DNA from: Mycobacterium numidiamassiliense
Lineage (GTDB): Bacteria; Actinomycetota; Actinomycetes; Mycobacteriales; Mycobacteriaceae
Length of the DNA: 64,000 bases
Direction: 5' to 3'
Assembly (NCBI RefSeq): GCF_900157365.1
Contig: NZ_FUEZ01000003.1
Span: forward strand, 1,240,001-1,304,000
Position 1 is the first letter of the stretch. Each line of letters opens with the position of its first letter. The notes under the pieces are model-generated. The model worked only from the letters and a program-made list of their open reading frames with translations, had not been told where the DNA came from and searched no databases. Shown here in pieces: positions 19,715 through 30,000 of the stretch. The position numbers were made by a program, and so were the translations under genes.

Positions 19715-21552
19715 ACCCGTCCTACGGTCACCTGCGGCGTCAGTTTGTCCACATTGTCGATGACCTGATTCAAGATATTCAACTGCCGCTCTAATTCGCG
19801 GACCGTGTTGTCGCGTTCGGCTTCTTCGACGTGCGCCGCGGCGACGGTGGACTGCAGCGATTCGTTGAGCGAGCGGGAGAGTTCGTTGGCGATGTCGCGG
19901 TAGTGGTCGCGCAGCGTGCGGTGGATGATCTTGAGCCGGTCCCGGGATTCCTTGCCGACCACGAAGGAGACGTCGTCGACGAAGCGCCGCACGTTGGTCT
20001 TCGCCTCGGCGCGCGCCCGCAACAGCCGATTCTCCTTGTCCTCCTTGTAGGCCATGCGGCCCAGGACCAGCCCGGCCCCGACCGACAGCGGGTTGAATAG
20101 GCCAAGTCCGGCCACCGACGAGAGCATGCCGATCATCACCACACCGCCGTAGGAACCACGCAGTCCGGTGACCACTTTCTGCCCCTTGCCCGCCGGCTTG
20201 GCGTCCAGCTGGGCCAGCGAGTTGAGCCCGCCGAAATCGCCGCCCATCTCCTGGGGGCTCAGCGCGGGGGTGATCACCGAATCCAGGCCCGCGTCGGCGA
20301 ACGACTGGGCCACGTCGTGCGCCAGCGCCTCGGCCCGTTGGTAGGCCCACACGAAGTTGTCCCCGACGGCGGTGGCGACGGCTTCTTCGACGTCCCCGCC
20401 GATCTCCGCCCAGTGCTGCGTCGGGTCACACGAATCGATCTGGCGCTCGATGCCCTCGGTGAGAGCGCGGAATCGGGCGCGCATGTCGTGGTCGACATCG
20501 TTGCTCAGATCGGTGAATCCGTCGTTGAGGACCTGCTGCCACAACGCGGTCTGCTCCAGCCCGTCCAGCGCCTCTCTCTTGCGCCGCTCCAGGTCCTCGG
20601 TAAGCTGGTCCCGTAGCCCTGGGTCGTTGAACACCGCCAGCTCCGAACCGGCAGACATGGTCAATTGCTCTGCAGCCGAACGTATTTCGGATAACACGAC
20701 ATCTCGCACGCGGTCGGTCTCGCGGGACAGCACCTTCTCGCTGAGGAATTTGACGATCGACGGGAAGTTGGATTCCTCGTTGAGCTCCTGGTCGTTGAGC
20801 GTGACGGCCTGACTGCGCAGCAGCGACGAGACCGCCACGATGGGGATCTGCACCCCGGCGCGCTGCAGGTGTGCGGCATTGGTGCTGACGATCTCGCGCC
20901 AGTGCGGATACAGGTCGGTTTTGGTCGCCGCGAGCACCGCGACGGGGCAGATCCGGTGCGCCTGGCGGATGAACCACATCTCGGGTTCGGTTAACTCCTG
21001 GCTGGTGTCGCTGACCATGATCATGGCGTCCGCGTCGGGCAGCAGTCCCAGCGTCGCGGACAGGTGCGGTTGCCCATGTCCGCCTACGCCCGGGGTGTCG
21101 ACGAACGCCAGGCCGCCCTGCAAAAGCGGGCTCGGCGCACCGATTTCGGCGCGCAGCACTTCGCGTCCGCCGGCCTGGGGCGCTTGACGCACATCGGTGC
21201 TGACGTCGTCGATCGGGATGTCGACGGCCGCGGGTTCGCCGCCCGGCCCCGCGGCCACAACGAGCCGAGCCCACGGCGGGTCGCCATAGCCGACGACGGT
21301 GACCACCACGGTCGCCTCGTCGTCGCCCACTCGGGCCACCGGCAGATTGAGCAGCGAGTTGAGCAGCTGGCTCTTGCCCTGTTTGAGCTGTCCGGCGATC
21401 ACCACCCGGATCTGCGGATCGGTGATGCGCTCGCGGGCCCGCGCCAGTCGCTGGGCGAGGTCGTCGCGGTCGTTGAGTTCGGCGATGGCCATGGTGTGGT
21501 CGATCAATTCGACGATCACACCGACCCGTCGTGGGTCACTGGGTTGAGTCAC
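19711..21552 (-). CDS. iniA: IniA, dynamin-like membrane-remodelling GTPase
   Basis: About 613 residues from the GTG at 21552, which has GGAG seven bases upstream; an ATG at 21576 would add eight residues. The P-loop is GQLKQGKS (residues 54-61), the G3 motif is DTPGVGG and the G4 motif is ATKTDLY. A hydrophobic hairpin (GGVVMIGMLSSVAGLGLF and on) lies near residues 470-510, followed by a long helical stalk. Mycobacterial IniA is a bacterial dynamin-like protein that mediates membrane fission and helps maintain membranes under isoniazid stress. Second gene of iniB-iniA-iniC, 58 bases after iniB. Confidence 0.95.
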   Translation of the reverse strand: MTQPSDPRRVGVIVELIDHTMAIAELNDRDDLAQRLARARERITDPQIRVVIAGQLKQGKSQLLNSLLNLPVARVGDDEATVVVTVVGYGDPPWARLVVAAGPGGEPAAVDIPIDDVSTDVRQAPQAGGREVLRAEIGAPSPLLQGGLAFVDTPGVGGHGQPHLSATLGLLPDADAMIMVSDTSQELTEPEMWFIRQAHRICPVAVLAATKTDLYPHWREIVSTNAAHLQRAGVQIPIVAVSSLLRSQAVTLNDQELNEESNFPSIVKFLSEKVLSRETDRVRDVVLSEIRSAAEQLTMSAGSELAVFNDPGLRDQLTEDLERRKREALDGLEQTALWQQVLNDGFTDLSNDVDHDMRARFRALTEGIERQIDSCDPTQHWAEIGGDVEEAVATAVGDNFVWAYQRAEALAHDVAQSFADAGLDSVITPALSPQEMGGDFGGLNSLAQLDAKPAGKGQKVVTGLRGSYGGVVMIGMLSSVAGLGLFNPLSVGAGLVLGRMAYKEDKENRLLRARAEAKTNVRRFVDDVSFVVGKESRDRLKIIHRTLRDHYRDIANELSRSLNESLQSTVAAAHVEEAERDNTVRELERQLNILNQVIDNVDKLTPQVTVGRV

Positions 21553-21610
21553 CGTGCCACTCCATCTTTCTCGCATCGATGCACTGAGATCACGGTAGGC
21601 GCAGCAGGTA

Positions 21611-23611
21611 TCAGCCGTGCGGGCCGGCGTGCGCCGGCGCCGCCGGATGCGGAGCGGGGTCCGGGGCGTGCACCGGTGCGGGAGCATGCGGCGTGCCCTC
21701 GAACACCGACGGGCTGTGCTGCGCCGGCGCCGGGGCGTGTTGCACCGGAGCGGGCGCGTGCTGCACGGGCGCAGGTGCGTGCTGCACCGGCGCGGGCGAG
21801 TGCTCGACCGGAGCGGGCGAATGCGCCTGCGGCTGCTGGATCACCGGGGTGCCCGCGCCGCCGTGGATGCCGGGCCCACCCGATCCTTCGCCGTGGACAC
21901 CGGAGCCGGGATTCGACGGGGGCGCCGTGTGGCCACCGATGCCGCCCCCAGCGCCGGCTCCGCCTTGAATGACGGGGCCCGGTCCGCCCGCGGCGTCCGG
22001 GCCGTGCGGAGCCGAGACGCCGCCGCCGGCGACCGTGCCGCCACCGCCCAGCGCCGCACCTTCCTGACCCAGGATGCCGCCGTGAGCCCCGCCCCCGGCG
22101 CCCACTCCGGCACCTGCCTGGCCGCCCAGCCCGGCTCCGCCGCCGACACCGCCGCCCGCATGCCCGCCCAGACCAGCGCCGCCCGCCATAGCCGGGGCCG
22201 CAGATGCTGGCGTGGCGTGTCCGCCCAGGGCGCTGGCATTGCCGCTCAACATGGCGGTGCCGCGTTCGCCGCCGATGCCCAGCCCCGCACCCCCGGCAGC
22301 GCTGACGCCGGCTTGGCCGCCGACGCCGACGCCGCCGGGCGGGCCCGCCACGTGGGGAGTGGCGGCGCCGTTCAGCGCGGCGCCTTCGCTAGCGATTACC
22401 CCCGCTTGACCGCTCGCGCCGGCACCCAGTGCGCTGTTGCTACCGGCGACCCCGCCGACATTGCCGGCACCAGCCCATCCGGCACCGGCGGCGGCCTGTC
22501 CCCCTGTACCGGCCGCGCCGGTCAGGCCGCCACCCGCCGGGCCGGCGAAACCGGCCTGGTTGACGAGCGCAACGCCGCCTGCGCCGTTGGCACCGAAGGC
22601 GGCTCCCCCACCCATTCCGGCGTCGACGCCAGCTTGTTCTGCTATCCCGGCTCGGGCGCCACTTCCGACGCGGGCACCTGCGGCGGCGCCATGAAGGCCG
22701 GCGCCGCCGTCAAAGCCCGCGCGCCCGGCCAGCCCCGCTTCGCCACGCAGCCCGGCTTCGCCGGTTTGGGCACCCAGGCCACCACCTCCGCGCAGACCAA
22801 CGCCGAGGCCCGGGCCGCCGTTGACCTCGGCGCCCAGACCGACGTGGCCACCGAAACCGGCGCGCGGACCGAACTCGCCCCCGCGAGGATCAAAGCCGGG
22901 CCGGGGTCCGCCCCAGCCGTGCTCGAAACCGGGTCCGCGTCCACCCCAACCCGGGCCGCGCTCGCCCGTGCCGGGTCCGAACTCACCCCAGCCCGGGCGG
23001 TGCTCCTCCCAACCCGGCCGGAATTCACCCCGGCCCGGGCGGTGGTCGTCCCAACCGGGCCGAAAGCGGTCCCAACCCGGCCGGAACCCGCCCCAACCCG
23101 GTCCGTAGCCGGGGCCCCACTCGCCGGTGCCCGGTCCGAATGCCCCCCAACCTGGCTGCCAGCCAAACCCAGCGCCCACGAATCCGCCGTCGACAGCGCC
23201 GATCAGGCCGGCGTCGACGGCTCCGGCAACATCCACGGCCGGGGCCACGGCGTCGGCCACCAACGCGGCGCCGTCTTCCGCAACGGCGGCAATGGGTCCC
23301 GTCCCGTATCCGCCATAACCAGGGTCGTATCCGCCATAACCCGGGTCGTATCCGCCATAGCCCGGGTCATAACCCCCATAACCGGGGCCGTAGCCGTACT
23401 GGTCGGCCAACACTTGCTGCAGACCACCGATCGGGTCGCCAAGCGGGAGGTAAACACCCGGGGCCGCACTAGCCACCGCAGACGAAAACTCGTCCGGCGA
23501 CACGTTGACCAGACCGGCTTCGGTCATGGCCTGCCCGGGGCCAGAAAGGAAAGCTTGGGCGGCGGCCGGATTTCTAAACAGGTCCAGGATGTACTGGATC
23601 AGCTCGTTCAT
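21611..23611 (-). CDS. iniB: IniB, Gly/Ala-rich isoniazid-inducible protein
   Basis: The 666-residue protein is longer than M. tuberculosis IniB (about 479). Residues 1-70 form the IniB N-terminal domain (LIQYILDLFRNPAAAQAFL). Seven-residue GGYDPGY repeats follow (72-105), then a Gly/Trp/Arg region with repeated RPGW/GPGW (about 145-240), a Gly/Ala-rich stretch, and a His/Pro tail with HAPAPVQ repeats. The segment SGQAGVIASEGAALNGAA is nearly identical to recalled M. tuberculosis IniB. The Trp-rich RPGW block and GYDPGY repeats account for much of the extra length. ATG at 23611 follows a GGAGGG ribosome site. First gene of the operon. Confidence 0.93.
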   Translation of the reverse strand: MNELIQYILDLFRNPAAAQAFLSGPGQAMTEAGLVNVSPDEFSSAVASAAPGVYLPLGDPIGGLQQVLADQYGYGPGYGGYDPGYGGYDPGYGGYDPGYGGYGTGPIAAVAEDGAALVADAVAPAVDVAGAVDAGLIGAVDGGFVGAGFGWQPGWGAFGPGTGEWGPGYGPGWGGFRPGWDRFRPGWDDHRPGRGEFRPGWEEHRPGWGEFGPGTGERGPGWGGRGPGFEHGWGGPRPGFDPRGGEFGPRAGFGGHVGLGAEVNGGPGLGVGLRGGGGLGAQTGEAGLRGEAGLAGRAGFDGGAGLHGAAAGARVGSGARAGIAEQAGVDAGMGGGAAFGANGAGGVALVNQAGFAGPAGGGLTGAAGTGGQAAAGAGWAGAGNVGGVAGSNSALGAGASGQAGVIASEGAALNGAATPHVAGPPGGVGVGGQAGVSAAGGAGLGIGGERGTAMLSGNASALGGHATPASAAPAMAGGAGLGGHAGGGVGGGAGLGGQAGAGVGAGGGAHGGILGQEGAALGGGGTVAGGGVSAPHGPDAAGGPGPVIQGGAGAGGGIGGHTAPPSNPGSGVHGEGSGGPGIHGGAGTPVIQQPQAHSPAPVEHSPAPVQHAPAPVQHAPAPVQHAPAPAQHSPSVFEGTPHAPAPVHAPDPAPHPAAPAHAGPHG
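21722..21822 (-). repeat. 21-nt tandem repeat encoding HAPAPVQ units in IniB
   Basis: About four copies, some degenerate, encode the heptad APVQHAP near the IniB C-terminus. Unit length is 21 bases, so copy changes keep the frame. Confidence 0.75.
23297..23398 (-). repeat. 21-nt tandem repeat encoding GGYDPGY units in IniB
   Basis: Four to five copies encode a Gly/Tyr heptad at IniB residues 72-105. The period is 21 bases and changes in copy number would stay in frame. Confidence 0.85.
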
Positions 23612-23677
23612 GATCGGTTCCCTCCGTTTCTGAATCCCACGTTATGGATCCGGCAGCCCACCCGAATCGGGGCCTGA

Positions 23678-23739
23678 GCCCCTAACTGATCGGGCGATCC
23701 CGGGGGTCGACCGGAAGTTATCGTTAGGGGATTAGGGGA
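23678..23739. promoter_or_regulatory. TTAGGGG motif cluster upstream of iniB
   Basis: Two directly adjacent TTAGGGGA octamers at 23724-23731 and 23732-23739 and one inverted TTAGGGGC at 23678-23685 lie 67-128 bases upstream of the iniB ATG. The same octamer occurs twice in the IniR/Rv0340 intergenic region. This suggests a binding site for a shared regulator, plausibly IniR. The function is inferred from position and repetition only. Confidence 0.5.
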
Positions 23740-23812
23740 ATTTTCCAAGCCCCAAGGGAGTCGGGCGCAAAGCGGTATTTCAGCACGTCAGGGCGTGATA
23801 AATCGCGGAGAT

Positions 23813-24340
23813 TCAGCCGTGAATGCCGAAGCCGTGGTGATCGGCCGCGGTGGGATGCGGGTGCGGAACGGCGTGATCCCACACGGCCACATCGTCGGCC
23901 GGCAGTACGCCGTGAGCGGCCACGGGATCGGCCACCTCGGCGGTGGTGAACTGCACGGATGGCCCGTGCGAGTCGATATCCAGTGGACGCGGTTCGGCCG
24001 GCGGCTGGATAGCCGGCTGGTTGATCACGCTGCTTGTCGGGGCGTGCTGGCCGGCTACCCCGGCGGGCACGTGCGGCGTGAATGCATCCAGGGCAGCCGC
24101 GGCGGCCCCGCTTGACCACACGTTGCCATGATCGGCGGCCGGCGCGTTCGCCCCAGCACCGGCAGGACCGGCTATCGCCAGCGAATCCGACACCATGGGG
24201 ATCAGGTTATTCACGTCAACGCTGGTCACATCGGTTAGGTGAGCGTCGGCGATCGACTGCGCGGGGTTGGCGGCATAGCGGGCGGCGGCGTCGGGATCGC
24301 GTACCAGCGAGATCACAAAGTCGAGCAATGAGTTTGCCAC
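23813..24340 (-). CDS. IniB N-terminal domain protein, Rv0340-like
   Basis: The 175-residue protein opens with LLDFVISLVRDPDAAARYA, clearly homologous to the IniB N-terminus (LIQYILDLFRNPAAAQAFL). A Pro/His/Ala-rich tail follows and ends HHGFGIHG. Its position between IniR and iniB matches M. tuberculosis Rv0340. No enzymatic motif. It is probably a companion of IniB carrying the same ~60-residue helical module, and is cotranscribed with, or just upstream of, the inducible iniB promoter region. ATG at 24340 follows an AGGAGG ribosome site on the reverse strand. Confidence 0.85.
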   Translation of the reverse strand: MANSLLDFVISLVRDPDAAARYAANPAQSIADAHLTDVTSVDVNNLIPMVSDSLAIAGPAGAGANAPAADHGNVWSSGAAAAALDAFTPHVPAGVAGQHAPTSSVINQPAIQPPAEPRPLDIDSHGPSVQFTTAEVADPVAAHGVLPADDVAVWDHAVPHPHPTAADHHGFGIHG

Positions 24341-24469
24341 CGAACACCTCCTCGCTTCACCCTGCCAGGCCGCCCGACGTCCAGCGGCGAGGCCCGATCA
24401 GCTACCACGATGCTATCGGCTGCGACGCCCCAGGTGATCGGTGCGTAACCCACCAGCCTCTCGACGTCA

Positions 24470-24492
24470 TTAGGGGATGATGCATTAGGGGA
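24470..24492. promoter_or_regulatory. TTAGGGGA direct repeats between iniR and the Rv0340-like gene
   Basis: TTAGGGGA occurs at 24470-24477 and 24485-24492, spaced 15 bases start to start, just upstream of the iniR ATG at 24510 and about 130 bases from the divergent Rv0340-like start. The identity to the octamers before iniB makes it a candidate operator for autoregulation. Confidence 0.5.
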
Positions 24493-24509
24493 AAGGTAGG
24501 GTTACGGGG

Positions 24510-26963
24510 ATGGCCAACCAGGCAGTGGGGTCCCAGGCGCTACCGGCCGAGCGCGAAGCCGTCGCCGCCCTCGCCAACGCCGCGACCACCCCGGCAAAGC
24601 TGCTGATCAGCGGGGGTATCGGCGCCGGCAAGAGCACCGTCGCGGCCGCCGTCCGCAGCGCCCTGCGCGATGCCGGGCTCACGGTGCTGGCACACCCGCC
24701 CCGCGCCGGCGATCCCCCCGACGCGGCATGGGTCATCGACGACGCTCACTTGCTCGGTGATCCCGAACTGCGCGCCCTCACCGAGCGGGTCGCGGACCCG
24801 GTCGCGACCATCGTCGTGGCCGCCGAACCCCAGGAACAACTGCGCGACCTGACCATCGCCATCGAGCGACATCACCCGCGCGTCTCACTCGGGCCGCTGC
24901 ACGTCGCGGAGCACCTGCTGGACTGCACCGCCGGTATCCCGTTTCTGGTGCGCGCAACGGCCGACACCGCGAAGTCCGCGGCGCAGGCCGCGAAGTTCGC
25001 GTTGATCGAACGGCTGCGACGGATCGACGAACTCACCATCGACACCCTCCTGGTCATGTCGCTGACCCACGAGCTGGGTCCGGCCGACGTCGCGGCGGCC
25101 CTAGGGGTCTCGGCGACGCAGGCACGCCGGCTGGTCGATCGAGTCCGCGCCGGCGGCCTCGCCGAGCCGGCGCACAGCGCGGGATTCCTGCGGCTGCTGC
25201 ACGACGCGGTTGCCCAGATCGTCGGCAATGCGCACCACCACGAGGTTGAAACCTCGCTCGTACGTTCACAACTCGACATCTCGGCGATGTCGCCCGATCT
25301 CGCGTTGCGGCTGGCCGAACACGGCCTGCGCGACCGCCTGCTGGCCGGCATCCTCGCCGAGCAGGCCGCGAAGGCGCGCGGCGACTCGGCCCGGGCCGCA
25401 CGACTGTATCGGGCCGCGGTCGACGCCGGCGCCGACGGCCTGACCGCGCGGCTGGCCGACGGCCTCGCCCTCGCCGGAGAATGTGCGGCCGCGGCGGCAT
25501 TGGCCGACGACCTGCTGACTTCCGCGGATTCCGCCGAACGAGCGGCTGCCGTGCGCATCGCGGCCAGCGTCGCCGCCCACGACGGCAACGCACTTCAGGC
25601 GGCGGAGTTATTCAGCTGGCTGGGCCCGCATCCGGACACGGTCGTCGGCGCGGCCGCAGCGATCACGTTCGCCGCCGTCGCCGATCTGGCCGCAGCGCGC
25701 GGCGCGCTGGGCCTCGCGAACGCCGGTCCGCCGACCGTGGCGGCGCGCACCTCCCGCAGCCTGGCCGACGGGTTGCTCCTGACGATGGATCACCCGTATC
25801 CAGCGGCGATGGCAAAGCTCGGCCAGGCCATCGCCGCCGAGAACACCCCCGTCGAGGTCCTTCCCGACAGTCCGGCCGCGCTGGTCACCTTGGCCGCGAT
25901 CCACGGCGGCGATCCGGTTCGGGCGCGCAGCGTGATCGGCCGCGCCATGCGCGCCGGCGGCGCCGTGCTGTTCGACAGTCGGCACGCTCTGTTGTCCGGC
26001 TGGATCAAGATGCAAGACGGGCAATTGCCGTCGGCAGGTGCGGACGCCGCGGCGGTCGGCACCGCCGAGTTACACCCGCGCGACGCGTTGTGGGCGGCGG
26101 CACTGCGGACCGCGATCGCACGCCGCAGCGGCGATACCGGAGCGCTGCACAAGCATTGGTATGCGGCTATGGAAGTGCTCGCGGAGTACTCCATCGACCT
26201 GTTCGCGCTGCTGCCGTTGGGCGAGCTGTGGGTGGCGGCCGCCCGGATGCGACAGGTCGACCAGTTGCGGCACAGTCTCGATCAGGCTTTCACTGTGCTG
26301 GCGTCGCTGGGCAACCCGGTGTTGTGGTCGACAGCGCTGCACTGGTCCGGGGTGCACGCCGGCATCCTTGCCGGTTCGCCGGAATCGGTCGCGCCCCACG
26401 GGCAGGCGCTCGCGGCAGCGGCGGGCGACAGCACGCTGGCGCGGGCCCTGTCCGCGGCGGGCCGGACATGGCTGCGGGTGCTGGGCGACCAGGTCGACGC
26501 CGACGAGGTGACCGCCGCGGCCCGGTCGCTGTCGCAGGTCGGGCTGACGTCGGACGCCACCCGACTGGCCGGACAGGCGGCGCTGCAGACCTCCGACGGC
26601 CGGGTGTCGGGCGCCATGCTGCAACTGGCCCGGGACCTCAAGTTGGGCGCCAGCTCCACCGACGTGTCCGAGATGACAAGTGATATGTCCCACGGCGACC
26701 GTGGTGCCGCGGCAACCGCGCAGCCGCAACAGTCGACCCACCCGTCGATGGGCTCGCCACTGTCCGACCGCGAACGAGACGTCGCCGAGTTGCTGCTGCT
26801 CGGCATGCCCTATCGCGACATCGGCGCGCAATTGTTCATCTCGGCAAAGACGGTCGAGCACCACGTCGCTCGCATCCGCCGCCGCCTGGGCGCCGGGTCT
26901 CGTTCCGAGATGTTGTCGATGCTGCGTGCCATGCTGAACCCGCAGGCCCCAGCCGCAGGTTAG
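24510..26963 (+). CDS. iniR: IniR: LuxR-type ATPase regulator (Rv0339c ortholog)
   Basis: The 817-residue MalT/LAL-type regulator has a P-loop GGIGAGKSTVAA (residues ~35-46), a Walker B-like WVIDDAHLL, a long helical TPR-like middle and a C-terminal LuxR helix-turn-helix (LSDRERDVAELLLLGM, then ISAKTVEHHVARIRRRLG). It matches M. tuberculosis Rv0339c, reported as the regulator (IniR) of the iniBAC operon. It is divergent from the Rv0340-like gene. The middle domain presumably senses a metabolite or cell-wall signal. ATG at 24510. Confidence 0.85.
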   Translation: MANQAVGSQALPAEREAVAALANAATTPAKLLISGGIGAGKSTVAAAVRSALRDAGLTVLAHPPRAGDPPDAAWVIDDAHLLGDPELRALTERVADPVATIVVAAEPQEQLRDLTIAIERHHPRVSLGPLHVAEHLLDCTAGIPFLVRATADTAKSAAQAAKFALIERLRRIDELTIDTLLVMSLTHELGPADVAAALGVSATQARRLVDRVRAGGLAEPAHSAGFLRLLHDAVAQIVGNAHHHEVETSLVRSQLDISAMSPDLALRLAEHGLRDRLLAGILAEQAAKARGDSARAARLYRAAVDAGADGLTARLADGLALAGECAAAAALADDLLTSADSAERAAAVRIAASVAAHDGNALQAAELFSWLGPHPDTVVGAAAAITFAAVADLAAARGALGLANAGPPTVAARTSRSLADGLLLTMDHPYPAAMAKLGQAIAAENTPVEVLPDSPAALVTLAAIHGGDPVRARSVIGRAMRAGGAVLFDSRHALLSGWIKMQDGQLPSAGADAAAVGTAELHPRDALWAAALRTAIARRSGDTGALHKHWYAAMEVLAEYSIDLFALLPLGELWVAAARMRQVDQLRHSLDQAFTVLASLGNPVLWSTALHWSGVHAGILAGSPESVAPHGQALAAAAGDSTLARALSAAGRTWLRVLGDQVDADEVTAAARSLSQVGLTSDATRLAGQAALQTSDGRVSGAMLQLARDLKLGASSTDVSEMTSDMSHGDRGAAATAQPQQSTHPSMGSPLSDRERDVAELLLLGMPYRDIGAQLFISAKTVEHHVARIRRRLGAGSRSEMLSMLRAMLNPQAPAAG

Positions 26964-27061
26964 GGCAGCCTTTCTCGCGTCGGAAGGCGTGCAGATGTCA
27001 ATATGAGCCAGGGCTGTCGAACGGATTTTCGTTGGTTGACGATGCATTGGAGTGACCTTCT

Positions 27062-30000
27062 GTGACCACGCAGACGATCATCAGGTTGACGCTGGGCCTG
27101 AGTGGGACGGCGATAGTGGCGCTGTTCGCGGCACGACGGGTCCTGTGGCTGTTCAAGCTGATCATGGCGGGCCAGCCGGCGACCGGGCGCACCGACCACG
27201 TGGGCACCCGGGTCTGGACGCAGATCGCCGAGGTGTTCGGCCAGCGCAAGCTGCTGAAGTGGTCCATCCCCGGGCTGGCGCACTTCTTCACCATGTGGGG
27301 CTTCTTCATCCTCATCACGGTCTACATCGAGGCCTACGGCACCCTGTTCCAGCCCAACTTCCACATCCCGATCGTCGGCCGGTGGAACGCGCTGGGCTTT
27401 CTGCAGGACTTCATCGCCCTGGCCGTGTTAGCCGGCATCATCACCTTCGCGATCATCCGGTTGCGCAGCGAGCCAAAGGAATACGGCCGCCAATCCCGGT
27501 TTTACGGCTCACACACCGGCGGCGCCTGGCTGATCCTGTTCATGATCTCCCTGGTCATCGTCAGCTTCGCGATCTTCCGCGGCGCCTCGGCGAACACCGG
27601 AACCCTCCCCTACGGCGAGGGCGCTTTCTTCTCCCACGCCATGGGCGCGCTCATGCACCCGCTGGGTGTCACCGCCAACGAGTGGATCGAGACGGTCGCG
27701 CTGCTGGCCCACATCGCTGTGGCGTTGATCTTCCTGCTGATCGTGCTGCACTCCAAGCACCTGCACATCTTCCTCGCGCCCATCAACGTCACGTTCAAGC
27801 GACTGCCCGACGGCTTGGGCCCGCTGCTGCCGCTCGAGTTCGAGGGCAAGCCAATCGATTTCGAAGATCCCGCCGAGGACGCCGTTTTCGGCCGCGGCAA
27901 GATCGAGGACTTCACCTGGAAGGGCATGCTCGACTTCGCTACCTGTACCGAGTGCGGGCGCTGCCAGTCGCAATGCCCGGCCTGGAACACCGGTAAGCCG
28001 TTGTCGCCCAAGCTCGTCATCATGGACCTGCGCGACCACTGGATGGCCAAGGCGCCATACCTCCTCGGCGAGAAGAAGGCAGAGCCGCTGGAGGGTCTCG
28101 ACCTCGAGACGGTCCATGAAGAGGGCCACCACGTGCCGGAATCCGGCTTCGGACGGGTGCCCGGGCACGGCCCCGAGCAGGCCGCGCGCCCGCTGGTGGG
28201 CACCGCCGAGCAGGGCGGTGTCATCGACCCCGACGTGCTGTGGTCCTGCGTGAGCTGCGGGGCCTGCGTCGAGCAGTGCCCGGTGGACATCGAGCACATC
28301 GACCACATCATCGACATGCGCCGCTACCAGGTGATGATGGAGTCGGAGTTCCCGACCGAACTGTCCACGCTGTTCAAGAACCTGGAAACCAAGGGCAACC
28401 CGTGGGGGCAGAACGCCTCCGACCGGACCAACTGGATCTCCGAGGTCGACTTCGACGTCCCGGTCTACGGCGAGGACGTCGACAGCTTCGACGGCTTCGA
28501 GTACCTGTTCTGGGTGGGCTGCGCGGGCGCCTACGACGACAAGGCCAAGAAGACCACCAAGGCCGTCGCCGAACTGCTCGCGGTCGCCGGGGTGAAGTAC
28601 CTGGTGCTGGGCACCGGCGAATCCTGCAACGGCGACTCGGCGCGCCGCTCCGGCAACGAGTTCCTGTTCCAGCAACTGGCCGCCCAGGCCGTCGAAACGC
28701 TCGACGGGCTGTTCGAGGGCGTCGAGACGGTGGACCGCAAGATCGTCGTCAGCTGCCCACACTGCTTCAACACGCTGGGCAAGGAATACCGGCAACTGGG
28801 CGCCAACTATTCGGTGCTGCACCACACCCAGCTGCTCAACCGGCTGGTGCGTGACAAGAAGCTGGTCCCGGTGACGTCGGTTTCCCAGGACATCACCTAC
28901 CACGACCCCTGCTACCTGGGGCGCCACAACAAGGTGTACGAGGCACCGCGTGAGCTGATCGGCGCCTCGGGCGCGAAGTTCACCGAGATGCCGCGGCACG
29001 CCGAACGCAGCTTCTGCTGCGGCGCCGGCGGTGCACGGATGTGGATGGAAGAGCACATCGGCAAGCGGATCAACCACGAGCGCGTCGACGAGGCGCTGGC
29101 CACTGGCGCCGGGACGATCGCCACCGGGTGCCCGTTCTGCCGGGTTATGGTCACCGACGGCGTCAACGACCGGCAGGAAGAGGCCGGCCGCAGCGGCGTC
29201 GAGGTACTCGATGTGGCCCAGGTGCTGCTCGCGTCCCTCGATTACGACAAGGCGACGCTGCCGGAGAAGGGCACGGCCGCCAAAGAGGCCTCCGAAAGGG
29301 CCGACGAGCGGGCCGCCAAAGTCGAAGCAGCAGAAGAAGCCAAGCCCAAGGCCGCCGTGAGCGCGCCGGCGGAAGCGCCCGAGGAGGCACCCGACGAAGC
29401 TCCGGCGACGACCGCCGAGGCGACGACCGCCCCCGCGCCCGCAGCCCTCGTTAAGGGCCTGGGCATCGCCGGCGGCGCAAAGAAGCCGGGCGCCAAGAAG
29501 GCAGCGGCCGAACCCGCGGCCAAAGCCGAAGCAGCCGACGCAACAGCGGAAGCCGAGGCACCCGCGGCACCGGTGAAGGGGCTGGGCATCGCCGGGGGCG
29601 CCAAGCGGCCCGGCGCGAAGAAAGCCGCACCGGCAGTCAAGGCCGCCGATGCACCCGCCACACCGGAAGCGGAAGCTTCGGAAGCGCCCGAGGCCAAGGC
29701 GCCGGCCGCTCCGGTGAAGGGGCTGGGTCTGGCGGCTGGGGCCAAGCGACCCGGCGCGAAGAAGGTTGCCTCCGCACCCGCACCCGCACCCGCGGCCAAG
29801 GCCGAGGCGCCCGCTGCCGACACCGAGGCTCCGGCGGCCAAGGCCGAGGAAGCCGAGACTGAGGCACCGGCCGCGGAAGCGCCCGAGGCCAAGGCTCCCG
29901 CGGCCCCGGTGAAGGGGCTGGGCCTCGCCCCGGGAGCCAAGCGCCCCGGCGCCAAGAAATCCGCCCCCGTGGCGCCCGCAGCAAAGACCCCGGCCCCGGC

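Noticed and set aside
23297..23398. Short regular repeats that could suggest a CRISPR array
   Set aside because: The 21-nt units are contiguous, without unique spacers, and encode in-frame peptide repeats of IniB.
21617..23677. 686-codon forward frame opposite iniB
   Set aside because: IniB is firmly identified on the reverse strand; its Gly/Ala repeats create the open complementary frame.
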